Positions 8,868 through 16,651 are shown, numbered from the stretch's first letter. The stretch: 46,150 nucleotides of DNA from Bacillota bacterium (GCA_029097145.1 JAQXNC010000033.1:1-46150), one strand, 5' to 3'. The notes: generated by a model from the sequence alone, not told the origin. Numbers and translations: made by a program.

Positions 8868-9365
8868 TTATTTAAAACATTTTCTTATCAAAACTACCGC
8901 ATGGGCATCGGCACCTTTTTCTTCACCGATATATCCAAGTCCTTCTGAACACGTCGCCTTGACATTGATATTATCAATATCAGTATGTAGAACTCTGGCT
9001 ATATTTTCTTTCATTAGCGGGATATATTTTGCCATCCTTGGTTTTTCAATCACAACAAGACTATCCACATTAACAATCTCATAACCTTCACTCGCCATCA
9101 TCTCATAAGTCTTTTCCAAAAGAATCATGCTTGATATGCCCTTATATTGATCATCTTTATCACTGAAATGCTTACCGATATCACCCTTACCCATGGCACC
9201 AATAATCGCTTCAATGATTGCGTGCAACAAGACATCGGCATCGCTATGCCCCAATAAGCCCTGATAGTGTTCTATCTTCACGCCACCAATATATAAATCT
9301 CTTCCAGGCACAAGACGATGAGTGTCTTTTGACTGCCCAATTCTTAATCCATTATCCAAGTTCAT
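8868..9365 (-). CDS. ispF: 2-C-methyl-D-erythritol 2,4-cyclodiphosphate synthase
   Basis: IspF makes the cyclic diphosphate intermediate of the MEP isoprenoid pathway. The 165-residue protein has the DxH metal site (KDTHRLVPGRDLYIGG), LLGHSDADVLLHAIIEAIIGAMGKGDIGKHFSD and the C-terminal KATCSEGLGYIGEEKG. The gene overlaps the end of the upstream HAD gene by 14 bases. It indicates that the host uses the MEP route; no other pathway gene is in the window. Confidence 0.96.
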   Translation of the reverse strand: MNLDNGLRIGQSKDTHRLVPGRDLYIGGVKIEHYQGLLGHSDADVLLHAIIEAIIGAMGKGDIGKHFSDKDDQYKGISSMILLEKTYEMMASEGYEIVNVDSLVVIEKPRMAKYIPLMKENIARVLHTDIDNINVKATCSEGLGYIGEEKGADAHAVVLIRKCFK

Positions 9366-9981
9366 GTATTACCTCTTCTATACTGTCATATACTCTTTCG
9401 CATTTATCCAAAAGCTTTTTCCGTGACTGATGACCTTTAGCTACAAGATATGATTTAATACCCATAACATTCGCAACATCCATATCATGAAGTGTATCAC
9501 CTATAAAGATGCACTCATCAGGGTTTTTATCCTTAATCCACTCAAGCGCGATATATTCCTTGCTGGTGGCGTAGATATTATCAATACCTAGTATCTCATC
9601 AAAATATTCTTCTATTCCCAGTTCTTCACACTGTTTTTGAAGATTTTCAAGTTTCGAAGCACTGAGAATTATATTCTTATAACCCTTTTCAATATTACTC
9701 TTTAGAATATCTTTAACTCCATCCATCAGATGATATTCATCCTTATGAGAGTTATATAAATCCATCCATTCCTTACCAATCACCTCAAACGATACATCTT
9801 TAAAATCAAAACCAGCCTTACGATAATAATCAATTACCGGGAAATCAAAGATATCAAGATATTCTTCTTTGCTGATACATGGACGATTAAGATATTTTAA
9901 AACGAGTTCATTAATACATTTAACCCCAACATCAACATCATCAAGAATCGTTCCGTTAAAATCAAAAATAATATATTTCAT
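9352..9981 (-). CDS. HAD-superfamily hydrolase (phosphoglycolate phosphatase-like)
   Basis: This 209-residue protein starts MKYIIFDFNGTILDD, with the DxNGT variant of the nucleophile motif, then has LSASK (motif II), and FIGDTLHDMDVA (motif IV acidic pair). The helical cap between residues about 20 and 90 marks subfamily IA. Substrate is unknown. It is translationally coupled to ispF. A TATAAT lies only 3 bases before the ATG, so its own promoter placement is unclear, and read-through past the rpoE terminator may also supply it. Confidence 0.83.
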   Translation of the reverse strand: MKYIIFDFNGTILDDVDVGVKCINELVLKYLNRPCISKEEYLDIFDFPVIDYYRKAGFDFKDVSFEVIGKEWMDLYNSHKDEYHLMDGVKDILKSNIEKGYKNIILSASKLENLQKQCEELGIEEYFDEILGIDNIYATSKEYIALEWIKDKNPDECIFIGDTLHDMDVANVMGIKSYLVAKGHQSRKKLLDKCERVYDSIEEVIHELG

Positions 9982-10000
9982 AGCATTATACTAACATAAA

Positions 10001-10021
10001 AAGAGGACTAATAATCCTCTT
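10001..10021 (-). terminator. Terminator after rpoE
   Basis: AAGAGGA (10001-10007) and TCCTCTT (10015-10021) form a 7-bp stem; the minus strand continues into TTTTTATG. The rpoE stop codon lies in the loop. Confidence 0.7.
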
Positions 10022-10361
10022 CATCTTCAACCTTATGAATGTTTTCACCTTCGTCGCTATCTTCGTTATAGTATTCTTCCTCTTCTTCATCGTCATCATC
10101 CGCTTCGATATTATCAAAGTCAACGAATACTTCTTCAAAGGTATGTCTCTCTTTAAGATCCCATTTATTGTCTTTTAATGATGTAAAGCGACCATCCAGT
10201 GTCATATCTGTATAGAACTGTGCAATTCTATCAGATGCCTTTTCAGGATCCAGCTCCAGTTTCTCGATTACTTCCATCCATAATTTCTTAAACGGGATAG
10301 CTCTCTTCTTTTTTGACATTACTTCATAAGCAACATCAGTCATTGATCTGATTTTTGTCAT
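10008..10361 (-). CDS. rpoE: DNA-directed RNA polymerase delta subunit
   Basis: Delta is a Gram-positive RNA polymerase subunit that raises transcript release and promoter selectivity. The 117-residue protein has the globular N-terminal domain (residues 1-75, with SMTDVAYEVMSKKKRAIPFKKLW) and the typical disordered acidic tail (a DDDDEEEEE stretch and more Asp/Glu to the end). It follows the DUF1934 gene by 7 bases on the same strand. Confidence 0.93.
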   Translation of the reverse strand: MTKIRSMTDVAYEVMSKKKRAIPFKKLWMEVIEKLELDPEKASDRIAQFYTDMTLDGRFTSLKDNKWDLKERHTFEEVFVDFDNIEADDDDEEEEEYYNEDSDEGENIHKVEDEEDY

Positions 10362-10368
10362 TTACTAC

Positions 10369-10722
10369 TTACTTCTCCTTAATAAAACTAATCTCCATGA
10401 GAATATTCTCTCCAGTAAAATAATTAGCTGATATCTTCTCTTCGCTAAATGATATATCATTTAATGAGATTGGAATATCAATATCCCCCTCTGGAGTCTT
10501 AATTTCAGCATACGATTTTTCTTTGGATAGACATATAAATGTTTTCAGGTCTTTAGAGAATCTTCTAATCTCTAAAACCTCCTCATTAAATCGAACTTCA
10601 TTTACTGCTCCATCGACATCATGGTAAATAACTCTTCTGGCATCATCTTCTATCATACCTTCAAACTGAATAGTAGAAAGATTCTGTTCATAGTTAGTTA
10701 TTGCGATTAATACCTTTTTCAT
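10369..10722 (-). CDS. DUF1934 (YwiB-like) beta-barrel protein
   Basis: The 117-residue product starts MKKVLIAITNYEQN and is made mostly of predicted beta strands, matching the YwiB/DUF1934 family by sequence pattern and context: in Bacillus and lactobacilli these genes also sit near rpoE. Function is unknown. I choose ATG 10722 over the TTG at 10743 because the TTG lies within the predicted promoter (TTGACA 10755-10760, TAGAAT 10733-10738) and family members start at MKK. No Shine-Dalgarno is visible, so the message is predicted to be almost leaderless. Confidence 0.75.
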   Translation of the reverse strand: MKKVLIAITNYEQNLSTIQFEGMIEDDARRVIYHDVDGAVNEVRFNEEVLEIRRFSKDLKTFICLSKEKSYAEIKTPEGDIDIPISLNDISFSEEKISANYFTGENILMEISFIKEK

Positions 10723-10732
10723 GTCTATAATT

Positions 10733-10760
10733 ATTCTATTCAATAACCATCTTTTGTCAA
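10733..10760 (-). promoter_or_regulatory. Promoter of DUF1934-rpoE, near-leaderless
   Basis: TTGACA (10755-10760), a 16-base spacer and TAGAAT (10733-10738) form a good sigma-A promoter on the minus strand. The start ATG (10722) is 10 bases after the -10 box, so the untranslated leader would be only about 3-4 bases. Confidence 0.65.
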
Positions 10761-10810
10761 CATATATTTCAATATTTATCTTTTTTAGGCTTTGTGATAA
10801 TATTAGGTTG

Positions 10811-10816
10811 TATAAT
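10811..10816 (+). promoter_or_regulatory. Likely -10 box of the cold-shock gene
   Basis: TATAAT stands 34 bases before the ATG, and a second candidate TATTAT lies at 10821-10826. No convincing -35 is visible at 16-18 bases. Unlike its neighbours this gene has a clear AGGGG ribosome site (10836-10840). Confidence 0.4.
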
Positions 10817-10850
10817 TCTATATTATGCTAGCTAAGGGGAAAAAATAATA

Positions 10851-11048
10851 ATGACTGGTAAAGTTAAATGGTTCAATGCCGAAAAAGGTTATGGATTCAT
10901 TACCGGCGATGATGGAAAAGAAGTTTTTGTTCATTTCTCTCAAATCGTTTGTGAAGGCTATAAGACTTTAGATGATGGTCAAGCTGTTTCTTATGAAGTT
11001 AAAGAAGGCGAAAGAGGCCTCCAAGCAACTAATGTAAATAAACTGTAA
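10851..11048 (+). CDS. Cold-shock protein (CspA family)
   Basis: This 65-residue single OB-fold RNA/DNA chaperone has both nucleic-acid motifs, KGYGFIT (RNP1) and VFVHFS (RNP2), and begins [15 protein letters not shown] like Bacillus CspB. It lies alone between a divergent promoter region and its own terminator. Whether it is cold-induced cannot be told here; the leader of about 30 bases is short for a thermosensing leader. Confidence 0.95.
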   Translation: MTGKVKWFNAEKGYGFITGDDGKEVFVHFSQIVCEGYKTLDDGQAVSYEVKEGERGLQATNVNKL

Positions 11049-11081
11049 TCATCATAAAACATTTGTACCGCATTAGCATCC

Positions 11082-11107
11082 AAAAAGACGAGTAATATCG
11101 TCTTTTT
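11082..11107 (+). terminator. Terminator after the cold-shock gene
   Basis: AAAAAGACG (11082-11090) and CGTCTTTTT (11099-11107) form a 9-bp stem with an 8-base loop and T-run. The -10 box of the next gene begins 5 bases later. Confidence 0.8.
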
Positions 11108-11111
11108 AATT

Positions 11112-11117
11112 TATAAT
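11112..11117 (+). promoter_or_regulatory. -10 box of the CCA-adding-type gene, leaderless
   Basis: TATAAT is followed after 4 bases by ATG and after 7 bases by a second in-frame ATG (11125). With no Shine-Dalgarno, transcription probably starts at or next to the second ATG. No good -35 is seen; that stretch is occupied by the preceding terminator. Confidence 0.5.
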
Positions 11118-11121
11118 AGTA

Positions 11122-12213
11122 ATGATGGAAGAAAAGATAAAGCTAATCCTGAAACTCATAAACAGTTATCACCATGAAGCCTATGTCGTAGGCGGTTTTG
11201 TCCGTGACTATCTTTTGGGCAAAGAAACCTATGATATCGATATTACAACCTCTGCTTCAAAAGAAGAACTATTAAATATACTATCACCCTATCATCCATA
11301 TGTCATAAACAAACACTTCGATACTGTAACAGTTAATCTTGATGAATATCAGATTGAGATTACACCTTATCGAATAGATGGTCATTACCTGAATCATCGT
11401 CATCCATCTTCTATTCAAAGAACCAGTTCACTTATGGATGACTTATCAAGACGTGATTTTACCATCAATGCCATCCTAATGGATGTCAATGAGAATATCA
11501 TCGATCCCTTAAATGGTTATGCAGATCTTAAAGATAGGATTATCAGGGCAATTGGTGACCCTTTAAAACGTTTTGAAGAAGATGCCTTAAGAATATTAAG
11601 AGCTATTCGCTTTAAGGCTAGACTGGGTTTTGAAATTGAAGATCAAACCAAGAAAGCTATCTATCTTAAAAAAGAACTGCTAAAAGATATTTCAATGTTC
11701 CGCAAACAGGCCGAAATCATCAAGACTGTCAGATATGATAAGAGAGTTATTGATGAATATCGTGATATCTTTGATGACATCATAAGACTTGATGTAAGTA
11801 TTAATCTCATGTGTGATAATGAAACACTGCTTTGGGCATTGATGTTGAACCGTAATAAAGAAGATATCGATAAACTGCTCATCAGTAAAAAAGAATTAAA
11901 CAATATCAGGAAACTGTTTAAATATACTGACAGTAATGATTATGTTGAGGCTTTTTCTGAGTTTGATGACCCACAGCTTTTTATTGATTATATGTATCAT
12001 CTAAAGGGTATCGACCTTAAGGAACTATATATATCTTCAAAAGATTATATCGTAAACAGAAATAATCTTGATATCAGTGCACATGATTTAATGGCGCTTG
12101 GTTATCATGATGTTGAGATAGGCAGAATTCAGAAAAGACTGATTGAAGACATCAGGAAGTGTCGATTAAAGAATAAGAAAGAAGATATCATCGCATATCT
12201 ACATATGTTATAA
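11122..12213 (+). CDS. cca: CCA tRNA nucleotidyltransferase-type enzyme (poly(A) polymerase head domain)
   Basis: This class II nucleotidyltransferase is predicted to add or repair the 3' CCA of tRNAs. The catalytic head has VVGGFVRDYLLG (residues about 22-33) followed by DIDI metal ligands, then RRDFTINAIL, and the neck motif EDALRILRAIRFKARLGF with the template-reading EDxxR. At 363 residues it lacks a C-terminal HD domain, as in Bacillus enzymes. Start is 11122 or, more likely for a leaderless message, ATG 11125. The tRNA gene in this window already encodes CCA, so repair rather than synthesis may be its main task for that tRNA. Confidence 0.88.
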   Translation: MMEEKIKLILKLINSYHHEAYVVGGFVRDYLLGKETYDIDITTSASKEELLNILSPYHPYVINKHFDTVTVNLDEYQIEITPYRIDGHYLNHRHPSSIQRTSSLMDDLSRRDFTINAILMDVNENIIDPLNGYADLKDRIIRAIGDPLKRFEEDALRILRAIRFKARLGFEIEDQTKKAIYLKKELLKDISMFRKQAEIIKTVRYDKRVIDEYRDIFDDIIRLDVSINLMCDNETLLWALMLNRNKEDIDKLLISKKELNNIRKLFKYTDSNDYVEAFSEFDDPQLFIDYMYHLKGIDLKELYISSKDYIVNRNNLDISAHDLMALGYHDVEIGRIQKRLIEDIRKCRLKNKKEDIIAYLHML

Positions 12214-12214
12214 T
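12206..12214 (+). promoter_or_regulatory. Extended -10 promoter of the FemAB-like pair
   Basis: TGTTATAAT is an exact TGnTATAAT extended -10 and overlaps the stop codon of the upstream gene. The ATG (12224) is 9 bases further on, so the leader would be about 2-3 bases. AAGG at 12217-12220 is too close to the ATG to be an effective Shine-Dalgarno. Confidence 0.6.
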
Positions 12215-12223
12215 GTTAAGGCT

Positions 12224-13501
12224 ATGGAATTAAGAGAGATAAAAAAGGATATATTTGATCAGTTTGTATCCAAAAGTAATAAATCACACTTCATGCAGAC
12301 TTCTGCCTGGGGCGAGGTATCTTCTTCAAGAGGATATCGTATTCATCATCTTGGTCTATATGATGGTGATGAATTATGCGCAACAGCACTGCTTTTAGAA
12401 AAGAAGATTCTATATTATTCAACATATTACTGCCCACGTGGTTTTATTGCTGATTATAAAGATCTTAATCTTCTTAAAAAGATGATTGATGAACTTAAAA
12501 AATATGTTAAGCAAAACCGCGGTCTATATTTTAGAATGGACCCAGATATCATTCTCAATCAGTTAAATGAAGAAGGCGAAGTCATAAACCATGATGATGA
12601 TTCTTTAAACCTGATTGAATTCATGAAGTTAAACGGTGCAAGACACAAAGGGTATACCATCCGTTTTGCCGAAAGTTCCCTGCCACGTTTTACATTTAGA
12701 ATATCTGTTAAAGAGAGCGAAGAAGAAATACTTAAACGTATGCATCCAAAAACCCGTAAGGTCTTTAGAAACGGTATTCCAAAGGGTATCAGTGTCTATA
12801 AGGGTAACAGTGATGATGTCAAAGCCTTCCATGATACAATGAAGGAAACAGCCATCAGAAAGAAACTCTACCTTGAACCACTAAAATTCTTTATGGATTA
12901 TTACACTATTTTAAACGCTCATGACATGTCTGATATCTATGTCGCTCAAGCCGATATTAATGTCATCAGGGAATCATATGTCGATAAGATGAATAATCTG
13001 AAAGCTGAAAAAGAAAAACTGCTTTTGAAGCCTAATGCCAAAACAGCTGCCAGAATAAGCGAAATGGATAATCAGCTTTCCAAGCTTGAAAGAGAATACC
13101 AGGAACTTGAAAACTATAAAGATGAGAAAATTATTCTCTCTTCAGTTATTACGGCTAAATTTAAAGATAAGGTCTGGCTGATTCATGGTGGTAATAAAGA
13201 CTGTCTGCAGTTTTTAAATGCCAACTATCACCTGTACTATGGCATTATGATGGATGCTAAGAAAGAAGGCTATGAAACTGTCGATTTCTTTGGCAGTGAA
13301 GGTAAAATAGATAAAAACAGTGATTTATATGGTATCTATCTGTTTAAGTCACGTTTTGGTGGCGACTTTGATGAATTCATTGGAGAATTCGATTTCATCA
13401 TCAGACCTTTAATTAATAATATTATTAACTATCTATTGATTAAACGCCGAAAGATACTGATGAAAAAAGCAATTAAAGAGGTAAGCAATGCGACTGATTA
13501 A
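12224..13501 (+). CDS. FemAB/MurM-like peptidoglycan interpeptide-bridge ligase (first copy)
   Basis: Enzymes of this family add amino acids from aminoacyl-tRNA to the stem-peptide Lys of lipid II, building the interpeptide bridge at the inner membrane face. The 425-residue protein shows the paired GNAT-like layout: SHFMQTSAWGEV and YYCPRGFIADY in the first half, MHPKTRKVFRNGIPKGI before the second, and HGGNKDCLQFLNANYHLYYGIM near the end. A charged coiled-coil arm (about residues 250-305), typical of FemA and MurM, is inserted in the second half. Which residue is added is unknown. The stop overlaps the second copy by 14 bases. Confidence 0.88.
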   Translation: MELREIKKDIFDQFVSKSNKSHFMQTSAWGEVSSSRGYRIHHLGLYDGDELCATALLLEKKILYYSTYYCPRGFIADYKDLNLLKKMIDELKKYVKQNRGLYFRMDPDIILNQLNEEGEVINHDDDSLNLIEFMKLNGARHKGYTIRFAESSLPRFTFRISVKESEEEILKRMHPKTRKVFRNGIPKGISVYKGNSDDVKAFHDTMKETAIRKKLYLEPLKFFMDYYTILNAHDMSDIYVAQADINVIRESYVDKMNNLKAEKEKLLLKPNAKTAARISEMDNQLSKLEREYQELENYKDEKIILSSVITAKFKDKVWLIHGGNKDCLQFLNANYHLYYGIMMDAKKEGYETVDFFGSEGKIDKNSDLYGIYLFKSRFGGDFDEFIGEFDFIIRPLINNIINYLLIKRRKILMKKAIKEVSNATD

Positions 13502-14765
13502 TATTAGTGAAGATCAATTCAATCAAAAGACATCTCATCTGCCATGTCTTAACTGGCACGAGACCAAAGAATGGGCTAAACTTAAAAGTCATACTGGCTG
13601 GCATAGTCACTTTCTTTTATACATTAATGATAACGATGAAGTGACAGCGGGAGTGATGTTGCTTGACAAGAATATTCCAATGTCAAAAAAGAAACTCTTC
13701 TATGCCCCAAGAGGACCGTTGATTGACTTTGACAATCTTGAACTGTTAAAAGCTTTTCATAATGATCTTATAAAATATATTAAAACCAATGATGGATTTG
13801 AACTTTTAATCGACCCATATCTTGAGTACCAGCATCGTGACATGAATGGTGATATTATCAATGATGGTTTTTCACGTCAGGATGTCGTCGATACCCTTAT
13901 CAAGCTTGGCTATCATCACAATAACGGTTTCAATCTCTACAATGAAAATCTGCAGCCAAGATGGCTCTATCGTCTTAGCCTTAAGGGCAGAACTTTTGAT
14001 GAAATCTTTAAGAAGTTCAAAGCTGAAAATCGTCGCTTATATAAGAAAAAAGATTTCTACGCTATTACAGTTAGGGAACTTAAACGTAATGAAATCAATA
14101 AATATAAGAATGTCATGGCTCATACTGCTTCAAGAAGAGGTTTTATTGACCGCCCTTCGAAATATTATGAAGATATGTATGACGCTATGCATGAAAGTCG
14201 AATGTTGCGTTATTTCGTGGCTGAAATCAACTTTGAAAAAGCTATCAGTAATTTTAATGAAGATATTAATAAGTCTTTAGCTAAACTTGAACGATTGAGA
14301 AGTCGCTCAAATCAGAATACCAAAACTCAAAATGAAATCAGAGAAGAAGAAATCCGCTATAAATCACTTCTTAAAAATCTGGAAATCATTAAAGGTTATG
14401 CAGCTAAAAGCGATAATATTACTGTACTATCAGGTATTACATTGCTCAACTATGGTAATGAAGCTGTTATGCTTCTGGCAGGAAATTATGAAGATTATGA
14501 ACTCTTTTCATCATCAGTTATCCTCGTCAGTGAACTGATTAAAATCAGTGTTGAAGAAGGACAGGATTATTATAACTTCTATGGTATTACTGGTGACTTC
14601 GATGAATCTAACCCACTTAATGGTCTATATACTTTTAAAAAAGGTTTTGGTGGCGAAGTTATGGAACTGATTGGTGAATTTGAATATGTCATTGATCCAC
14701 TTTCAAAAAGTTTCTACGAGATGGGTCTAAAGGTATATAATCTACTTAAGAAGATTAGACACTAG
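13488..14765 (+). CDS. FemAB/MurM-like peptidoglycan interpeptide-bridge ligase (second copy)
   Basis: This is the second 425-residue FemAB-type protein, read from an AGAGGT ribosome site inside the first gene. It has NWHETKEWAKLKSHTGWHS, KKLFYAPRGPLIDF, the FKKFKAENRRLYKKK motif and a coiled-coil arm (about residues 250-300), ending with GLYTFKKGFGGEVMELIGEFEYVIDP. Equal length but low identity to the first copy suggests an old duplication, each enzyme adding a different bridge residue in order, like MurM/MurN or FemA/FemB. A strong hairpin covers its stop codon, and a tRNA gene begins 9 bases later. Confidence 0.88.
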   Translation: MRLINISEDQFNQKTSHLPCLNWHETKEWAKLKSHTGWHSHFLLYINDNDEVTAGVMLLDKNIPMSKKKLFYAPRGPLIDFDNLELLKAFHNDLIKYIKTNDGFELLIDPYLEYQHRDMNGDIINDGFSRQDVVDTLIKLGYHHNNGFNLYNENLQPRWLYRLSLKGRTFDEIFKKFKAENRRLYKKKDFYAITVRELKRNEINKYKNVMAHTASRRGFIDRPSKYYEDMYDAMHESRMLRYFVAEINFEKAISNFNEDINKSLAKLERLRSRSNQNTKTQNEIREEEIRYKSLLKNLEIIKGYAAKSDNITVLSGITLLNYGNEAVMLLAGNYEDYELFSSSVILVSELIKISVEEGQDYYNFYGITGDFDESNPLNGLYTFKKGFGGEVMELIGEFEYVIDPLSKSFYEMGLKVYNLLKKIRH

Positions 14766-14772
14766 TCTTCTT
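14748..14772 (+). terminator. Hairpin over the femAB stop codon, just before tRNA-Thr
   Basis: AAGAAGATTAG (14748-14758) and CTAGTCTTCTT (14762-14772) pair over 11 bp with one G-U and a 3-base loop. It has no proper T-run beyond its own 3' arm. It may be a weak terminator, an mRNA 3' end or a processing signal separating the mRNA from the tRNA. Confidence 0.5.
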
Positions 14773-14774
14773 AT

Positions 14775-14849
14775 GCCGATGTAGCATAGTGGTAGTGCAA
14801 CGCACTCGTAACGCGTAGGTCGTAGGTTCAAGTCCTATCATCGGCACCA
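14775..14849 (+). tRNA. tRNA-Thr (anticodon CGT)
   Basis: The 75 bases fold as a cloverleaf: acceptor GCCGATG/CATCGGC, D arm GCAT/GTGC with GG in the loop, anticodon loop CTCGTAA giving CGT (reads ACG), T arm GTAGG/CCTAT with loop TTCAAGT, and encoded CCA. The last pair of the anticodon stem is an A-C mismatch and the T stem ends with a G-U pair. It probably shares a transcript with the two FemAB-like genes, or uses a weak TATAAT at 14736-14741 inside the second. Confidence 0.93.
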
Positions 14850-14860
14850 TATTAACAATC

Positions 14861-14886
14861 AAAGGAACTCGATCGAGAGTTCCTTT
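14861..14886 (+). terminator. Terminator after tRNA-Thr
   Basis: AAAGGAACTC (14861-14870) pairs with GAGTTCCTTT (14877-14886), 10 bp with a 6-base loop, followed by TTATT. It separates the tRNA from the converging unknown gene. Confidence 0.8.
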
Positions 14887-14888
14887 TA

Positions 14889-15317
14889 TTATTCCTTATC
14901 ATCATTTTGATCAATATATCTTTGAATATCCTGATCTTTATAACCCAGAAGATATCCAAAACGATAGGCAATATCCTTGCGACATTCATCATATCTGTTA
15001 TCAAGTAAAGCCTGTTTCTTATCTTCCTTTAGTTTTAGATATTCACTGATATCATTTTCTTCACTATACATAATCACAAGATATTTACCTTTGTTCATTC
15101 TGACAGGGAAAAGATCACTTAAGAGTGAACTGTCTTCCACATAGTAGCTGATACCGTACTCTTTTGTAATATCCTTAATAAATTCAAGGTAACTGTCACG
15201 AACTTCCACGCTGTCTTCAGGATGAGTTAAAGCCAACTTTTTAACTCCTGCCTTAACCATTTCTGCAAAGCAGTCAATAACCCCACATTTATAGGAAAAT
15301 TCATCAATTTTATACAT
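14889..15317 (-). CDS. Conserved-looking protein of unknown function
   Basis: I do not recognise this 142-residue protein. It is soluble, charged and mixed alpha/beta, beginning MYKIDEFSYKCGVIDCFAEM and ending in an acidic tail. The central stretch KYLVIMYSEENDISEYLKLKEDK resembles no motif I know. It has a GGCGGA-type ribosome site and a TATAAT-containing promoter facing the ThrE promoter. It stands alone, ending at the tRNA terminator. Confidence 0.6.
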   Translation of the reverse strand: MYKIDEFSYKCGVIDCFAEMVKAGVKKLALTHPEDSVEVRDSYLEFIKDITKEYGISYYVEDSSLLSDLFPVRMNKGKYLVIMYSEENDISEYLKLKEDKKQALLDNRYDECRKDIAYRFGYLLGYKDQDIQRYIDQNDDKE

Positions 15318-15371
15318 AATACATCCGCCTTTTGATATGCTTAATTATATACTATTATTTTAAATTAATCG

Positions 15372-15380
15372 TGATATAAT
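15372..15380 (+). promoter_or_regulatory. Extended -10 promoter of the ThrE pair, leaderless
   Basis: TGATATAAT is a perfect TGnTATAAT extended -10. The ATG (15388) begins 7 bases after it, exactly where transcription should start, and no Shine-Dalgarno precedes it. This is the clearest leaderless candidate in the window. Confidence 0.65.
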
Positions 15381-15387
15381 CAAAACG

Positions 15388-16158
15388 ATGGATAAAAACA
15401 ACTGCAATAAACTCGCGAAAGCTGTCACTAAGGCTGGTATCATCTTAATGGAAAGTGGTGCTGAAACCTATCGTGTTGAAGAGACGATGGAAAGAATATG
15501 TCTCGCATATGGAGCCAGCGTTGTCGATTCATACGCTACGCCAACGATGTTGCTGATATCATTTTCGCTCGATGATGAACTATATCATAATATTAAACGT
15601 ATCAAGAAGATTAAGGGTGTCGATTTAACCAAAATCGATAAGGTTAACAGCCTTTCAAGATATGTTTCAAACAACGCCCTTGAACTTGATGAGTTTGTAA
15701 ATATATTAAACGAAATTGATAAGGAGCCTAAATATTCATTTAAGATGAATCTTTTTGCAGCCTTTATCTGTACCATGGGTTTTGTCTTTTTCTTTAAGGG
15801 CAATATCAACGATATGATTGTAGCCTGTGCAATTGGTGTTTTAGTCAAATTCTTATCTGTAATTCTTGACAAGATTGAATTCAGCCCCTTTTTCTCCAAT
15901 GTCTTTTTAAGCATGTTGATAACAGTGTGTTCGATCATGTCAGAATACATTCATTTTGCCGATAAGAATATTGTCAATATATCAGTAATAATGCTGTTGG
16001 TACCAGGACTTGCGATAACCAACGCCATTCGTGATACGGTCAATGGCGATTTGATTTCTGGATTAACCCGTACAACTGAAGCCATCTTTGTCGCAATAGC
16101 TTTAGCCCTTGGCAGTGGTCTTGCATTTATTATTATGGGAGGTGTTTTGGGTGTTTAA
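15388..16158 (+). CDS. Threonine/serine exporter, ThrE large half (PF06738 type)
   Basis: The 256-residue protein has the cytosolic N-terminal domain of ThrE (AKAGIILMESGAETYRVEETM, then YATPTMLLIS) followed by about five membrane helices from residue 125 on, ending at IIMGGVLGV. ThrE exports small amino acids such as threonine and serine with the proton gradient. In many Firmicutes the protein is split into this part and a smaller ThrE_2 partner, as here. Substrate is by family only. The downstream partner overlaps by 8 bases. Confidence 0.85.
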   Translation: MDKNNCNKLAKAVTKAGIILMESGAETYRVEETMERICLAYGASVVDSYATPTMLLISFSLDDELYHNIKRIKKIKGVDLTKIDKVNSLSRYVSNNALELDEFVNILNEIDKEPKYSFKMNLFAAFICTMGFVFFFKGNINDMIVACAIGVLVKFLSVILDKIEFSPFFSNVFLSMLITVCSIMSEYIHFADKNIVNISVIMLLVPGLAITNAIRDTVNGDLISGLTRTTEAIFVAIALALGSGLAFIIMGGVLGV

Positions 16159-16582
16159 TGGAATGATGTCCTTTTTTGCCTCTTTAGGTTTTGCGATTCT
16201 TTTTAATATCCGTAAAGAAAAGATGATATATGCAGCCTTTATTGGGATGATTGGTGGCGTATTGTACTATATGGTTATGAATTATGGCTATTCTGAAGTA
16301 TTTGCCTTATTCATCAGCAGTGCTGTTGTATCACTGCTGTCTGATATTGCAGCCCGTGTCCTCAAATGTCCGCAGACCACCTTCTTAATCTGCGCTCTTA
16401 TACCTCTTGTACCTGGAGGAACCATGTACTATACAGTCTTAAGACTGGTTGAAGGTGACAATCTTATGGCTTTAAACTACGGACTTAACACTATCTTCAA
16501 TGCCTGCTCAATCGTTATCGGATGTATACTGGTATCCGGCATTATGAAGGCATATAGTAAAATCAGAAAATATCTGGGCTGA
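16151..16582 (+). CDS. Threonine/serine exporter, ThrE_2 small half (PF12821 type)
   Basis: This is a small membrane protein of about 143 residues with four or five helices, including TTFLICALIPLVPGGTMYYT, a hallmark of the ThrE_2 family. I choose GTG 16151: GGGAGG at 16137-16142 lies 8 bases before it. Earlier codons in frame would overlap the upstream gene more deeply, and ATG 16163 is too far from the ribosome site. It should assemble with the large half to form one exporter. Confidence 0.82.
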   Translation: MFNGMMSFFASLGFAILFNIRKEKMIYAAFIGMIGGVLYYMVMNYGYSEVFALFISSAVVSLLSDIAARVLKCPQTTFLICALIPLVPGGTMYYTVLRLVEGDNLMALNYGLNTIFNACSIVIGCILVSGIMKAYSKIRKYLG

Positions 16583-16600
16583 AATATCAGCCTTTTCATT
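16577..16600 (+). terminator. Weak terminator after the ThrE pair
   Basis: GGCTGA (16577-16582) and TCAGCC (16587-16592) make a 6-bp stem with a 4-base loop followed by TTTTCATT. It includes the stop codon. Confidence 0.55.
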
Positions 16601-16626
16601 TACTTTTATCTGTATAGGAGTAGAAT
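16599..16626 (+). promoter_or_regulatory. Promoter of the PII-like/antiporter unit
   Basis: TTTACT (16599-16604), 16 bases, then TAGAAT (16621-16626). The gene that follows has a strong AAAGGGGG ribosome site, so this is an SD-led unit. Confidence 0.45.
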
Positions 16627-16651
16627 AGAGTAGTTAAAGGGGGAAATAAAT

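Noticed and set aside
9352-9365. Frameshifted fusion of the HAD phosphatase and IspF
   Set aside because: Both proteins are complete with normal ends; a 14-base overlap is ordinary translational coupling and recurs elsewhere in the window.
9983-9990. TATAAT 3 bases before the HAD gene at 9981 as a leaderless promoter
   Set aside because: The box is too close to the ATG to give a transcript including the start codon; not counted in the leaderless set.
12224-14765. Recent tandem duplication of the FemAB-like gene (both 425 residues)
   Set aside because: The two proteins share motifs but little direct identity, so the equal length does not show a recent event.
16109-16150. ATG 16109 as start of the ThrE_2 gene
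   Set aside because: It lies deep in the upstream gene, has no ribosome site, and adds non-conserved residues; GTG 16151 has GGGAGG at 8 bases.
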